Assembly (NCBI GenBank): GCA_017519865.1
Contig: JAFWRQ010000007.1
Coordinates: 1 to 64,000 of the forward strand
Source of the DNA: Bacteroidales bacterium
GTDB taxonomy: Bacteria > Bacteroidota > Bacteroidia > Bacteroidales > UBA932
Length of the DNA stretch: 64,000 bases
Direction of reading: 5' to 3'
In this document: positions 50,854 through 61,201 of the stretch, one piece after another
How positions within the stretch are numbered: the stretch's first letter is position 1
Layout: each line of letters opens with the position of its first letter
Translations under genes and position numbers: made by a program
The notes under the pieces: generated by a model
What the model saw: the letters and a program-made list of their open reading frames with translations, nothing else
Told to the model about the DNA's origin: nothing
The model's database searches: none

Positions 50854-51987
50854 TCAGTCCGTATAGTACTTGAATATCATCGGGGCGAAATTGTTCAGGA
50901 ACTGTCTCCAGATGCGCCAGTCGCGCCCGCCCGTCATCACGTAGAAAGTATGGTCCAGATGGATGTACGACAAGGTTTCGTGCAGGGTCTGTGAAGGCGC
51001 GTATGCCACGCTGTCCATCGTGCCGCATCCGGTCCAGAAAAGCTTGACGCCGGCTTTCTTGACCCTGAGGAAGTCGTCGACGAGATGACCGTTGTCCTCG
51101 ACCCCGCAGCTCAAAGGAAGGATGAAATCGAAAAGGCCGGGATACATGACCACGGCGTTGATGACCGTCGTGCCTCCGGTGCCGATTCCGCAGACGGCCC
51201 TCGAGGCCTTGCGCGGAATCGCGCGGTAATGCGATTCCACATAAGGGATAATCTCATTGATGAAACTGCTCATGAACACCGATGAGGAGATGGTCCGGGG
51301 GTTGATCACTTCGTCGATCCCGAGGGTGCGCGAAGCCTCTTCCGTCGACGTGCAGTTGGGCATCACCGCGATCATGGGCACTGCGCGGCCCTGCTCTATA
51401 AGGTTGTCCAGCACCTGGGCGAGGCGGCCCATGGAAAGCCATGCCTCCTCATCGTCTCCCTCGCCGTGCAGCAGATACAGCACGGGATACTGCTTCCTGG
51501 TGTCGGTGCGATAGCCATAAGGCGTGTAAACGGCCATCCTGCGGTTGGTGCCCAGAAGCTTGCTGTCATACCACACGAACGAGACCTCGCCCCGGCGCGA
51601 AGCCTGGGCATATCCCCGCGCAGTGAAACCGTCCACGACGAAGAAATTGCGGAATTCTCCGCCTGAACGCTGGACGCAGACATTGGAGGGGTCGAGCGCA
51701 GGCACTCCGTCCACTATGAAACGGTAGGAATAGAAATCGGGGATAAGGCCGGTCAGCCTGGCCTCCCACACGCCCTCACGCTTCTGCATGAGCACAGGCG
51801 CTGTCAACCAACTCCCCTCGAGTCGCACCTGGGAGGCATACTCCCCGGCAAAGCGGAGGATGACGGTATCCCCCACCGTTTCGGGCGATACTATCCGGTC
51901 GGGAACGCGGAAATTGGGGAAATCCTGGGCTTGCAGGGAATTGAGGAAGGCCGTAAGGAAGGCCGCGAGAAGCAGGAAGCGTTTCAT
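50854..51987 (-). CDS. Esterase-fold protein with degenerate catalytic site
   Basis: About 377 residues with signal peptide MKRFLLLAAFLTAFLNSLQAQ. The N-terminal CBM48/E-set-like domain (RLEGSWLTAPVLMQKREGVWEARL) is followed by an esterase D-type alpha/beta hydrolase (YPVLYLLHGEGDDEEAWLSMGRLAQ). The nucleophile elbow reads CGIGTGG instead of GLSMGG, and the catalytic His position reads TGGRDWRIW instead of GGHIWRNW. It is a clear paralogue of the intact esterase at 52812. Hydrolysis is unlikely; glycan binding is possible. Confidence 0.85.
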   Translation of the reverse strand: MKRFLLLAAFLTAFLNSLQAQDFPNFRVPDRIVSPETVGDTVILRFAGEYASQVRLEGSWLTAPVLMQKREGVWEARLTGLIPDFYSYRFIVDGVPALDPSNVCVQRSGGEFRNFFVVDGFTARGYAQASRRGEVSFVWYDSKLLGTNRRMAVYTPYGYRTDTRKQYPVLYLLHGEGDDEEAWLSMGRLAQVLDNLIEQGRAVPMIAVMPNCTSTEEASRTLGIDEVINPRTISSSVFMSSFINEIIPYVESHYRAIPRKASRAVCGIGTGGTTVINAVVMYPGLFDFILPLSCGVEDNGHLVDDFLRVKKAGVKLFWTGCGTMDSVAYAPSQTLHETLSYIHLDHTFYVMTGGRDWRIWRQFLNNFAPMIFKYYTD

Positions 51988-52007
51988 CGGGTTCTGAATA
52001 ATCGGAA

Positions 52008-52045
52008 CAAATATAACCATAATGCGGGATTTTTTCCTATCTTTA
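52008..52045. promoter_or_regulatory. Divergent promoters of the degenerate esterase and DUF554 genes
   Basis: TATATTTG on the minus strand (52015-52008) and TATCTTTA on the plus strand (52038-52045), each 20 nt from the ATG it serves. Confidence 0.55.
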
Positions 52046-52065
52046 CGAGGAGTTAGTGGTTATTT

Positions 52066-52749
52066 ATGCTCGGAACGATTGTCAACACATGCTGCATCGT
52101 CGTCGGTACGCTTGTAGGGACCCTTTTCAAGAAGGGGCTCGGCGAGAAATACACGACGACGCTTTTCAATGCCATGGGACTCGCATCGCTGGTCCTGGGT
52201 GCCAACTCCTTCATACAGAACATGCCCAAGAGCGAGTTCCCGGTGCTCTTCATCCTGAGCCTCGCCATAGGCGGGATCATCGGCACGGCGCTCGACCTCG
52301 ACGGGCGCGTGAAGCGCGTGGTCGCAAGCCGCACCGGCGAGGGCCTCGCCAAGGGCCTCATCTCGGCCTGCCTGCTCTACTGCATCGGCACGTTCTCCAT
52401 CGTCGGCCCCGTCATGAGCGCCCTTAACGGCGACAATACCTTCCTTTACACCAACTCCACCCTGGACCTCGTCACGTCGATGGTTTTCGCAACGACTTTC
52501 GGCATCGGGATGATCCTCGCCGCGCCGGTGCTGTTCTGCTGGCAGGGGATGTTCTATCTCATCGCCAAGCTAGCGTCGAACTCGCCGCTGCTGCAGGGAA
52601 CGCTTGTGAACGAGCTGGCCATCGTCGGAGGCGTCCTGATCGTTTCTTCCGGCCTTTCCATCCTGAACATCAAGGACTGCAAGACCCTGAACTACCTCCC
52701 CGCGCTCCTGGTTCCGGTCGCGTGGTTCCTCATCAAGTCGATAATATGA
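52066..52749 (+). CDS. DUF554 family membrane protein
   Basis: A 227-residue protein with about seven hydrophobic helices. MLGTIVNTCCIVVGTLVGTLFKK, GGIIGTALDLDGRVKR and FIVG-like LLYCIGTFSIVGPVMSAL are characteristic of DUF554 (YdfK-type), likely transporters of unknown substrate. It stands alone between two esterase paralogues on opposite strands. Confidence 0.92.
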   Translation: MLGTIVNTCCIVVGTLVGTLFKKGLGEKYTTTLFNAMGLASLVLGANSFIQNMPKSEFPVLFILSLAIGGIIGTALDLDGRVKRVVASRTGEGLAKGLISACLLYCIGTFSIVGPVMSALNGDNTFLYTNSTLDLVTSMVFATTFGIGMILAAPVLFCWQGMFYLIAKLASNSPLLQGTLVNELAIVGGVLIVSSGLSILNIKDCKTLNYLPALLVPVAWFLIKSII

Positions 52750-52778
52750 AGAACCTGTTCTTATTGAAAAGAAATCGC

Positions 52779-52786
52779 TATATTTG
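52779..52786 (+). promoter_or_regulatory. Promoter -7 element of the intact esterase gene
   Basis: TATATTTG, 25 nt upstream of the ATG at 52812. Confidence 0.6.
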
Positions 52787-52808
52787 TGCAGACACTAAAA
52801 CCCATTGA

Positions 52809-53951
<1,143 letters not shown>

Positions 53952-53991
53952 ACAAGTGTAAGTTGTAGCAGGGTGAATGCAGTTTTTTTCT

Positions 53992-53999
53992 TATCTTTG
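53992..53999 (+). promoter_or_regulatory. Promoter -7 element of the patatin-like gene
   Basis: TATCTTTG, 21 nt upstream of the ATG at 54021. Confidence 0.6.
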
Positions 54000-54020
54000 T
54001 CCAGCTAAAACTGATAAGGA

Positions 54021-56444
54021 ATGAAAAGACTGCTCATCCTGCTTACATTGTCTTTCTCATTACAGGGCTTTGCCCAAAACACATTAATCGCCCCCAGTGT
54101 CGACCCCGTCGGAGACTCGCTAGCAATTGCGAGTGTCAAGGCGCGTCTTGACTCCATCCGCCAGCACAGGCCCACCGTCGCGGTGGTACTCGGCGGCGGA
54201 GGTGCGCGCGGAATGGCCCATCTGGGCGTCCTCCGCTATATGGAGGAGCTGGGCATCCCCGTCGATCTCATCGGCGGCACCAGCATGGGTGGCCTGGTCT
54301 CAGGCCTTTACTCCATGGGTTACGGAGCCACATACCTCGACTCGCTCGTCCGCGCCATCGACTGGACCGTTATGATGTCCGACAAGGTGCCGGACAGTTT
54401 CCAGACCTACAAAGTCCGCCGCAACAAGGAGCGCTTCGCGATATCCATCCCGTTCCATTATGACAACGAGGACATGAAGGCCCGCATCGAGAGGCAGACA
54501 CGCTACGACAAGAATTATGAGCAGAGCGACACCCGTACCGGCGACATGGGCCAGGAGATGATGGCCAAGATCGGAATGGGCCTCCCTGACGGCTTCCTCT
54601 TCGGTTTCAACGTCCGCAACACACTGAGTTCAGTATCTGTCGGATACCAGGATTCCCTGGCATTCGACAAGCTCCCGGTCCCGTTCTACTGTGTCGCTAC
54701 GGATATGCTCAGCCTCAAGGAGAAGAACTGGACTTCGGGACAGCTCGTCGATGCGATGCGCTCCACGATGGCCATCCCCGGCTATTTCCGTCCGGTCCGT
54801 CTCGAAGGAATGGTGCTGGTCGACGGAGGTACGCGCAACAATTTCCCTGTCGACCTGGCAAAGGCTATGGGAGCGGATATCATCATCGGCTCAGAAATGC
54901 CTTCGGTCCGCACCCTCGCCGACCTTGGCAACTTCGCCAACATTGCCATGCAGCACATCACACTGCTGTCGGCCGATATCAGCGAGAACAACCGCGAATA
55001 CACCGACATCCTGCTCCAGCACGAACTGAAAGGATACACGATGCTATCCTTCGACTCCGAGAGCGTCGCTGACATCATCTCCCAGGGATATGCCCTGGCG
55101 AAGGAGAACAAGGAAGCCTTCGAGGATATAGCCCGCAGGGTGGGGAACAACGCCACGGAAGCGCAGAAGCATTCGGCCACAGACATCAACAAGCGGAAAG
55201 TCAAAGTCAAGGAAATCCGTTACGAGGGCATCAGTCCCAAGGAATCGGAGTTTCTGATCAGCCCCTCCCTCCTGCCCCGTGACGACATGTACGGTGCCAA
55301 GGAGATTGAATACCTGCTCTCCGCCATCTACGGCACGAAGGCATTCGAGTCCGTCACATACAGGCTCAGCGGATCAGAAGAGCCCTACGTGCTGGTCTTC
55401 GACTGCCAGAAGGGCCAGGCCCACGAAGTCGGCGTAGGTGTCCACCTCGACAATGACGAAGTCGTCTATCTCGCCGCCCATCTCGGCCTCGGCACAAGGA
55501 AACTTTCCGGGCTGCGCTTCATCACCGAGGTGAAGGCCGGGCAGGTCACGGAACTCAACTGCGACCTTTCTTACAAGCCCCTCGCACAGCTTCCTGTGTT
55601 CGGAATCGCTTCCAAGAATTCATACAAGAACTTCAGTTACTGGGACGACGGATCCAAGGTCCGCTACAATGGTGTCAATACTAGGGCCGAGGCCTATTTC
55701 GAGGACTCGCGCCTGATCTATGGCAGCGTCCGCATCGGCTTCGCCTACGACACGGAGCCGTATGAGAACTATCTGGACAACACGATGGAGTGGAAAGGAT
55801 GGGACTTCAAAAGCAAGTGGTATTCGACTTTCGCTAACCTGCGTTACGACACCTTCAATGACAGTTACTTCCCTACCAAGGGATTCCGGCTGTCGCTCGA
55901 CACCCACTATACTTTCAGCGGATACTCGATATATATGGAGGATGAAGGTATGGAGGCAGGGGATCACTATGAGGGTGAGGTCCAACCCTACAGTGTCGGC
56001 GTTGCCAACGCTACGGCCGTCCTGCCACTCTCAGGACGCTTTTTCATCCAGCCGTCAGTCTATTTCGGATGGCAGACGGAGGAACCGGGGCACATGAACT
56101 TCGTCCACACGCTCGTGGCCGGAGGCACCAGGGCAGGCCGCTACATCGAAAACCAGATGCCATTCTTCGGATACAACATAGGATTCCGGTCCTGCGGCAA
56201 TTTCGCCGCCACGGCCCAGTTGGATCTCCGTTACCGTATCAATCACAAGAATTACTTGACGCTCAGGGGAGCAGTCCTCCAGGACAAGGATTTCCTGAAG
56301 GATATTGTCAAGACGGCGCCCACCTCATACGCATTCGGCTTGGAGATAGGGCAGAAATCCATCATAGGGCCGATGAAACTGGGATTCCAATGGTGCGACC
56401 GCACCAACTTCTCGGTGGCACTTTCAGTGGGATTCGACTTCTAG
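54021..56444 (+). CDS. Patatin-like phospholipase with Omp85-type barrel
   Basis: An 807-residue protein with signal peptide MKRLLILLTLSFSLQGFAQ. The patatin domain has the oxyanion loop GGGGARG (residues 58-64), nucleophile GTSMGG (Ser88) and the catalytic DGG near residue 270. A POTRA-like segment (KVKVKEIRYEGISPKE) follows at about residue 395, then a bacterial surface antigen barrel (from about residue 475) ending WCDRTNFSVALSVGFDF. This matches two-part RssA-type proteins of Bacteroidetes related to type Vd autotransporters such as PlpD. Its TAG stop overlaps the TAG of the convergent DUF4421 gene in the palindrome CTAG. Confidence 0.92.
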   Translation: MKRLLILLTLSFSLQGFAQNTLIAPSVDPVGDSLAIASVKARLDSIRQHRPTVAVVLGGGGARGMAHLGVLRYMEELGIPVDLIGGTSMGGLVSGLYSMGYGATYLDSLVRAIDWTVMMSDKVPDSFQTYKVRRNKERFAISIPFHYDNEDMKARIERQTRYDKNYEQSDTRTGDMGQEMMAKIGMGLPDGFLFGFNVRNTLSSVSVGYQDSLAFDKLPVPFYCVATDMLSLKEKNWTSGQLVDAMRSTMAIPGYFRPVRLEGMVLVDGGTRNNFPVDLAKAMGADIIIGSEMPSVRTLADLGNFANIAMQHITLLSADISENNREYTDILLQHELKGYTMLSFDSESVADIISQGYALAKENKEAFEDIARRVGNNATEAQKHSATDINKRKVKVKEIRYEGISPKESEFLISPSLLPRDDMYGAKEIEYLLSAIYGTKAFESVTYRLSGSEEPYVLVFDCQKGQAHEVGVGVHLDNDEVVYLAAHLGLGTRKLSGLRFITEVKAGQVTELNCDLSYKPLAQLPVFGIASKNSYKNFSYWDDGSKVRYNGVNTRAEAYFEDSRLIYGSVRIGFAYDTEPYENYLDNTMEWKGWDFKSKWYSTFANLRYDTFNDSYFPTKGFRLSLDTHYTFSGYSIYMEDEGMEAGDHYEGEVQPYSVGVANATAVLPLSGRFFIQPSVYFGWQTEEPGHMNFVHTLVAGGTRAGRYIENQMPFFGYNIGFRSCGNFAATAQLDLRYRINHKNYLTLRGAVLQDKDFLKDIVKTAPTSYAFGLEIGQKSIIGPMKLGFQWCDRTNFSVALSVGFDF

Positions 56445-57598
56445 AAATGCTTGCACAGCCGCAGGGAAACGTTCCAGCGGAAGAACTTCCCCGAAGTGTC
56501 GACCTCGTCGTTCGAGACGCCCTGGTAGACGATCGAGGAAGTACCCCTGTAGGCGAAATTGTCACTGCTGGCCGACAGGTTGAAAGTATAAAGGTCGTGG
56601 GTATAGCCTACGCCGAACCGCGCCATGTAGTTGAGCAGAAGCTTGCCGTTCATCACGTCCTTGCCTGATGGGACAAAGCCGCTATCCTTAGCCTCATAAC
56701 TCGTCACGGTGAACTGGTTGAAAAGGGTCACCATGGGGATGCCCGTGACATTGAATGTGAGATTCCTAAGGCCCTTTTCCTTGTCACCGTAAGGTTGTCT
56801 GTGCAAGGCGACCAGATTGAGGGAATAGCCGCCTCCGAACGACACCTGCGCCGAAGACTGCCGCGCCTGTCCGCCGCTCCAGGCCGCGATGATCTCATCC
56901 GGATCGATGATGAAATCGCTCAGGATAAGCTTGCCGCCGAACACCCAGCTGCCGGCGCTGCGGCGCTGCAGGACGTTCCCTTTATATGCGGCGGAGTATG
57001 CGAATGTCCTTTGGTTGTACGCGTAGAAGGCATCGACGATGAAGGCGCGCATCTGGCCCGGTTCATTCGTCACGTCGCTGTAAATGGTGTATAGCGGATA
57101 ACTCTCATCTCCAAAAATGAGGTCATAGGCCACTTCGTGGGAAAGCTTGAAATACTGGACCGATATGCCCGAGCCTGCGCTGAGATAATCGAAGGAAAAA
57201 GAACTGTTGCTCCCCTCGCCGTGGAATCTCTTGCTGAGGGCGAGGTTGAGCTTGCCGTATCCGACCTGGAAGCCTATGGCCTTGTCCACACTGCCCCTTA
57301 GGCTGCTGTTGATGACCACGGGGATTTCATCTATTTCGAGATTGCCGTACTCATCCAGATTATACATTGCGGTTTTGAAGTTTCGGTCCTGGGAGGTGCC
57401 TGCCTGGCGGAGGTCACCGGTGAGGGCAAAGGACCAACGCGCAGCGGGCTGATAGACCGCATTCGGGTCGAGTCCGGCAGTTGGCTGTCCGAACTTATCC
57501 AATAAACGGTGGAACAATCCGGGACCGTCCTGTGCGGATGCCGGGAGTGACAGGAAGGCGAGAACGGCTATTACGGTAAAGAGGCGGCGATAATGCAT
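56441..57598 (-). CDS. DUF4421 family outer membrane protein
   Basis: A 385-residue protein with signal peptide MHYRRLFTVIAVLAFLSLPASAQ and a body of alternating beta strands ending in an aromatic residue (WNVSLRLCKHF), as for a beta barrel. Segments such as SISVQYFKLSH-type GSGISVQYFKLSHEVAYDLIFG and RRSAGSWVFGGKLILSDF are typical of DUF4421. Function unknown. It converges on the patatin gene with a four-base stop overlap. Confidence 0.8.
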   Translation of the reverse strand: MHYRRLFTVIAVLAFLSLPASAQDGPGLFHRLLDKFGQPTAGLDPNAVYQPAARWSFALTGDLRQAGTSQDRNFKTAMYNLDEYGNLEIDEIPVVINSSLRGSVDKAIGFQVGYGKLNLALSKRFHGEGSNSSFSFDYLSAGSGISVQYFKLSHEVAYDLIFGDESYPLYTIYSDVTNEPGQMRAFIVDAFYAYNQRTFAYSAAYKGNVLQRRSAGSWVFGGKLILSDFIIDPDEIIAAWSGGQARQSSAQVSFGGGYSLNLVALHRQPYGDKEKGLRNLTFNVTGIPMVTLFNQFTVTSYEAKDSGFVPSGKDVMNGKLLLNYMARFGVGYTHDLYTFNLSASSDNFAYRGTSSIVYQGVSNDEVDTSGKFFRWNVSLRLCKHF

Positions 57599-57617
57599 TG
57601 TATCTTGTTTTGAGTTA

Positions 57618-57655
57618 CAAAAATACCACTTTTTAAATAAAGATTATTATATTTG
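57618..57655. promoter_or_regulatory. Divergent promoters of DUF4421 and the 57677 operon
   Basis: TATTTTTG on the minus strand (57625-57618) close to the DUF4421 ATG, and TATATTTG on the plus strand (57648-57655), 21 nt before the ATG at 57677. Confidence 0.5.
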
Positions 57656-57676
57656 AGAAACAATTCCCCGCCGGCA

Positions 57677-58375
57677 ATGAGCTCCAAAGATAATTTTATC
57701 AATTTCGTCATAAGTTTCCTTGCCATCTTCTTCGGTATGCTGTGCACCTTCGTGGGGCAGGGCATCATCGATCGCGCCGCGGACCGCAACGAGGTCCGCT
57801 CGGCGCTCGAACTGGTAAGGTCCGAACTCGCATCGAACATTGAGGACATCAATACGATGGCCGATTACCTGAAGCAGGAGAAAAGGTCGGCGGACTATTT
57901 CCTGGAGAACAGGGCGAAACTCGACAAATGTCCCATAGATTCCGTGAACTTTCATGCCGGAATGCTTCTCGCCGACGCCTCCATGACCCTGCCCCACAAT
58001 GCATTGGAACTGCTCAAGATGTCCTCGCTGTTCCAGAAGCTGGGTGACGACCAGTTGTCGATGGACATCATCCGCGCATACGACAGCTGCGAGTACAGCG
58101 TTGCGAAATACAACGAGTTCATCAGCGACCGGGACGAGAAGTTCAACCAGACGATCAACGAAAATTCCATAACGCAGTTCGCCTCTTCGGGCTATATAGA
58201 CATCAAGAAATTCATCAACACCACGAACGGGTTATACACCATCAGGTGGATTACCACCCAGGTCACCCCTGACAAAGAACAGTTCATCAACGACGTCGAG
58301 AGGGCCATCAGTTCCATCGACAGGTACCTGGCCGCAGGCCGTCAGTCACACAATAAGAAACTCAGGAAAAACTAA
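57677..58375 (+). CDS. Membrane-anchored protein of unknown function, paralogue A
   Basis: A 232-residue protein from the ATG at 57677. One N-terminal membrane helix (FVISFLAIFFGMLCTFVGQ) is followed by a helical extramembrane domain: EVRSALELVRSELASNIEDI, RAKLDKCPIDSVNFH and IIRAYDSCEYSV. The next gene encodes a clear paralogue sharing DKCPxDSVxFH and IIRAYDxC, so two cysteines are conserved. I do not recognise a characterised family, though the layout recalls DUF6090-like proteins. It is the first of five tightly spaced genes (11, 18, 22 and 12 nt gaps). Confidence 0.78.
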   Translation: MSSKDNFINFVISFLAIFFGMLCTFVGQGIIDRAADRNEVRSALELVRSELASNIEDINTMADYLKQEKRSADYFLENRAKLDKCPIDSVNFHAGMLLADASMTLPHNALELLKMSSLFQKLGDDQLSMDIIRAYDSCEYSVAKYNEFISDRDEKFNQTINENSITQFASSGYIDIKKFINTTNGLYTIRWITTQVTPDKEQFINDVERAISSIDRYLAAGRQSHNKKLRKN

Positions 58376-58386
58376 TTGTATAACTG

Positions 58387-59061
58387 ATGCACAGGCTCGT
58401 ATTCAAGTGTTTGGTGAAGTTCCTCGCCGTGATTGTCTCGTTTCTCATCCATGGAGTGGCGAACAAGGAGGCGGACCGCAAGGACATACGCTATACCTTG
58501 GAGACGGTCCGTGCGGAACTCATCACCAACGCCGAACACATCAGTCAGATACGCGAATACATCGACCAGGAGCGCAAGTCAGCGGAATACCTGATTGAGC
58601 ATCGCACCTCTTTGGACAAGTGCCCTGCCGATTCCGTAACCTTCCACAGCGATATCATCAACAGGGAGTTGGAGGTCAAGCTGAGCGACAACGCCACGGA
58701 TCTTTTACAGTCTTCCTCGGTATCCCGTATTATCGACGGCAACGGTCTCCTGATGACTATCATCCGCGCCTACGACACCTGCGACTGGATTGTCTCTGAC
58801 CAAAACAGGAGGGCGGAGGCGCGCAAGGCCCTGCTCGACATCCTCATCAACGACCAGACCCTCTTCCTGGCCGGCAACACGATCGACATCCCCAGGTTCA
58901 TCGGGACGGAGTCCGGGCTCTTCGCGGTCAATTGGATCTCACAGCAGCCCGATCCGTCGATCACCGCCGACATCGCTGACATCCAGGACGCCATCGACGG
59001 TATCGACGAATTCCTCGCAATCAAACGCCTGCCTGTCCGCAGGTTCAAAATACTGAACTAA
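58387..59061 (+). CDS. Membrane-anchored protein of unknown function, paralogue B
   Basis: A 224-residue tandem paralogue of the preceding protein. Membrane helix VKFLAVIVSFLIHGVAN is shorter; the body aligns through DIRYTLETVRAELITNAEHI, TSLDKCPADSVTFH and IIRAYDTCDWIV. The tandem pair probably arose by duplication and could form a heteromer in the membrane. It starts 11 nt after paralogue A. Confidence 0.78.
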   Translation: MHRLVFKCLVKFLAVIVSFLIHGVANKEADRKDIRYTLETVRAELITNAEHISQIREYIDQERKSAEYLIEHRTSLDKCPADSVTFHSDIINRELEVKLSDNATDLLQSSSVSRIIDGNGLLMTIIRAYDTCDWIVSDQNRRAEARKALLDILINDQTLFLAGNTIDIPRFIGTESGLFAVNWISQQPDPSITADIADIQDAIDGIDEFLAIKRLPVRRFKILN

Positions 59062-59079
59062 CCATCCAATACACAAGTC

Positions 59080-59289
59080 ATGGAAAATAAAACTCCTTCC
59101 AAAGTCGTAATCATTCCGCGACCTCCAGTATCTTCCACAACAGAGGATTCCAACGATCAGGGCCCTGTCATGGCCCCCAAGTCATCCGCACCTGCATCGA
59201 TGCCTCCCGTACCCGAGACAGAAATGCCGGAGACCCCGGAAGAGGAGATCGACAACACTACACTCCCCCAAAAGCCCAAAGCGAAATAA
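59080..59289 (+). CDS. Short proline-rich, probably disordered protein
   Basis: A 69-residue protein with no hydrophobic core: Pro, Ser, Thr and Glu rich (IIPRPPVSSTTEDSND, PASMPPVPETEMPETPEEE), Lys at both ends. No domain is recognised. Its place between two membrane-anchored paralogues and two exported proteins, with 18- and 22-nt gaps, supports it as a real gene and suggests an adaptor or linker partner. Confidence 0.6.
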   Translation: MENKTPSKVVIIPRPPVSSTTEDSNDQGPVMAPKSSAPASMPPVPETEMPETPEEEIDNTTLPQKPKAK

Positions 59290-59311
59290 TAATCCACAAA
59301 AAACGGATAGT

Positions 59312-61189
59312 ATGAAAAGATTCATCCAAGCGTTGGCATTGCTGATGCTGGCCATGGCTGTTACCATCCCGGCCCAGGCCAAGCACAAGAATTTCAAGGT
59401 ATCCGTCTATGTCCGCGCCTACGAAGTCGACAAGATGAAGGATACCGAATGGCTCGAGTCGACCTGGAAGACCATTTCCGATCAGCTTGACGTCGACAAG
59501 ATCTATCTCGAGACCCATAGGGACCTCCTCATCGTCGACGACGCCACGCTGGAGAAGGCCAAGGCTTTCTTCCAGAAACAGGGCATCGAAGTGGCCGGTG
59601 GCATCACCTATACCATCAACGAATCCAACAATTTCGAGACCTTCAGTTATTCCGACCCCGAGGACAGGGCGATGGTCAAGAAAATTGCCGAGCACACGGC
59701 GAAGCATTTCGACGAGTTCCTCCTCGACGACTTCTTCTTCACCAGCAGCAAGAAGGATGTCGAGATCAAGGCCAAGGGCAACCGCAGCTGGACGGAGTAC
59801 CGTCTCGAACTGATGAACGAGGCCGGCCGCAACCTCGTCGTCGGTCCGGCAAAGGCCGTCAACCCCAAGGTCAAGGTCATCATCAAATACCCCAACTGGT
59901 ATGACGACTTCCAGGGCCTCGGATTCAACCTCAAGGACGGTCCGCAGATCTTCGATGGCGTATGGACCGGCACCGAGACCCGCGATCCCTCCGGCGCCCA
60001 GCATCTCCAGAACTACCTCAGTTACAACATCATGAGGTACTTCGAGAATATTTCCGGAGGCCGTAATGGCGGCGGCTGGGTCGATTCCGGCGGCATCTCC
60101 ATGAGCATGGACCGATATGCCGAGCAGCTCTTCCTCACGGCAATCGCAAAGGGACGTGACGTCATGCTGTTCGACTACAGGCAGCTCATCGGGGTGAACC
60201 TCAACCCCATGTACCGCGGCCCCTGGCAGGGTACCGGCACCAGTTGGAACTATGACGAGATGACCGCCCCGTTCCAGAAGGGCAGGGAGACCGTCACTCC
60301 TACAACGATGGCCCGCATTGCCGATGTCGTCCTCCGCAAGACAGACGAACTCTGCGGAAAACTCGGCGAGCCCCTGGGCATCCAGTCCTACAAGGTCTTC
60401 CACGCCACCGGCGAGGAGTTCCTCCAGAACTATCTCGGCATGATAGGACTCCCGATGGACATGCGCTCCGAATTCCCTGAAGGCAGGAAGGCAGTCCTCC
60501 TGACCCGCCAGGCCGCCACCGACCCCGATCTGGTGGCAAAGATGCAGAAACAACTCATGGCGGGAGGTGAAGTGTTCATCACCACCGGCCTGCTCGAGGC
60601 GGCGCCCGAGAAAGTCGCCGAGATCTGCGAACTCCGCACCGACTACCACAAAGCCATCGTCAACGATTTCGGACGCTACGGCAAGAGCGCCAAAGACATC
60701 ATCATCCCTGAGATCAACTATCTGACCAACGACAGCTGGGAGATCATCAGCGCCGGCCGCCCCCTTACCAACGGCGTTTCCGGCTATCCTTTCCTCCACA
60801 GGGCGATATACTCGCAAGGCAATCTTTATGTCATCGCTATACCCGAGGACTTCGGCAACCTCTACGACCTTCCCGAAGGTGTGCTCAACGAACTGCGCCG
60901 CTATATGAGCAAGGACCTCGACCTCTATATGGAAGGCCCGGCAAAGGTCAGCGTGTTCCTCTATGACAACAAGACCGTCATCGTCGAGAACTTCAACGAC
61001 GAGCCTGTGGACGTCAAGCTCGTTGGCAACGGCGAGTTCAGCAAACTCACCAACCTGGAGACAGGCGAAGTGATCGAGTTCGCCGCCGGATCGAGTGCGA
61101 TGGGAGGTTTCTTCCGGATGGGTCCTGCCGCCAAGAAGGCTCCGATGACCATCAAACCGCACTCATATATGGCATTCAGCTACGAATAG
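59312..61189 (+). CDS. Secreted protein with barrel-like N-terminal domain, putative glycosidase
   Basis: A 625-residue protein with signal peptide MKRFIQALALLMLAMAVTIPAQA. The first 330 residues look like a TIM barrel: VSVYVRAYEVDKM, DKIYLETHRDLLIVDD, HFDEFLLDDFFFTSSKK with paired Asp at a strand end, KVKVIIKYPNWYDDFQG and DGVWTGTETRDPSG. A Rossmann-like middle domain and a small C-terminal beta domain (KVSVFLYDNKTVIVENF) follow, as in some retaining glycosidases with a beta-galactosidase-like arrangement. No GH family can be named. The GH5 gene 12 nt downstream supports a glycan-active role. Confidence 0.7.
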   Translation: MKRFIQALALLMLAMAVTIPAQAKHKNFKVSVYVRAYEVDKMKDTEWLESTWKTISDQLDVDKIYLETHRDLLIVDDATLEKAKAFFQKQGIEVAGGITYTINESNNFETFSYSDPEDRAMVKKIAEHTAKHFDEFLLDDFFFTSSKKDVEIKAKGNRSWTEYRLELMNEAGRNLVVGPAKAVNPKVKVIIKYPNWYDDFQGLGFNLKDGPQIFDGVWTGTETRDPSGAQHLQNYLSYNIMRYFENISGGRNGGGWVDSGGISMSMDRYAEQLFLTAIAKGRDVMLFDYRQLIGVNLNPMYRGPWQGTGTSWNYDEMTAPFQKGRETVTPTTMARIADVVLRKTDELCGKLGEPLGIQSYKVFHATGEEFLQNYLGMIGLPMDMRSEFPEGRKAVLLTRQAATDPDLVAKMQKQLMAGGEVFITTGLLEAAPEKVAEICELRTDYHKAIVNDFGRYGKSAKDIIIPEINYLTNDSWEIISAGRPLTNGVSGYPFLHRAIYSQGNLYVIAIPEDFGNLYDLPEGVLNELRRYMSKDLDLYMEGPAKVSVFLYDNKTVIVENFNDEPVDVKLVGNGEFSKLTNLETGEVIEFAAGSSAMGGFFRMGPAAKKAPMTIKPHSYMAFSYE

Positions 61190-61201
61190 CCCAGGTGTTC
61201 T

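Noticed and set aside
59258-61162. 634-codon minus-strand open frame opposite the 59312 gene
   Set aside because: The plus-strand frame has a signal peptide, tight operon spacing and plausible domains; the reverse frame is a GC-skew shadow with no domain.
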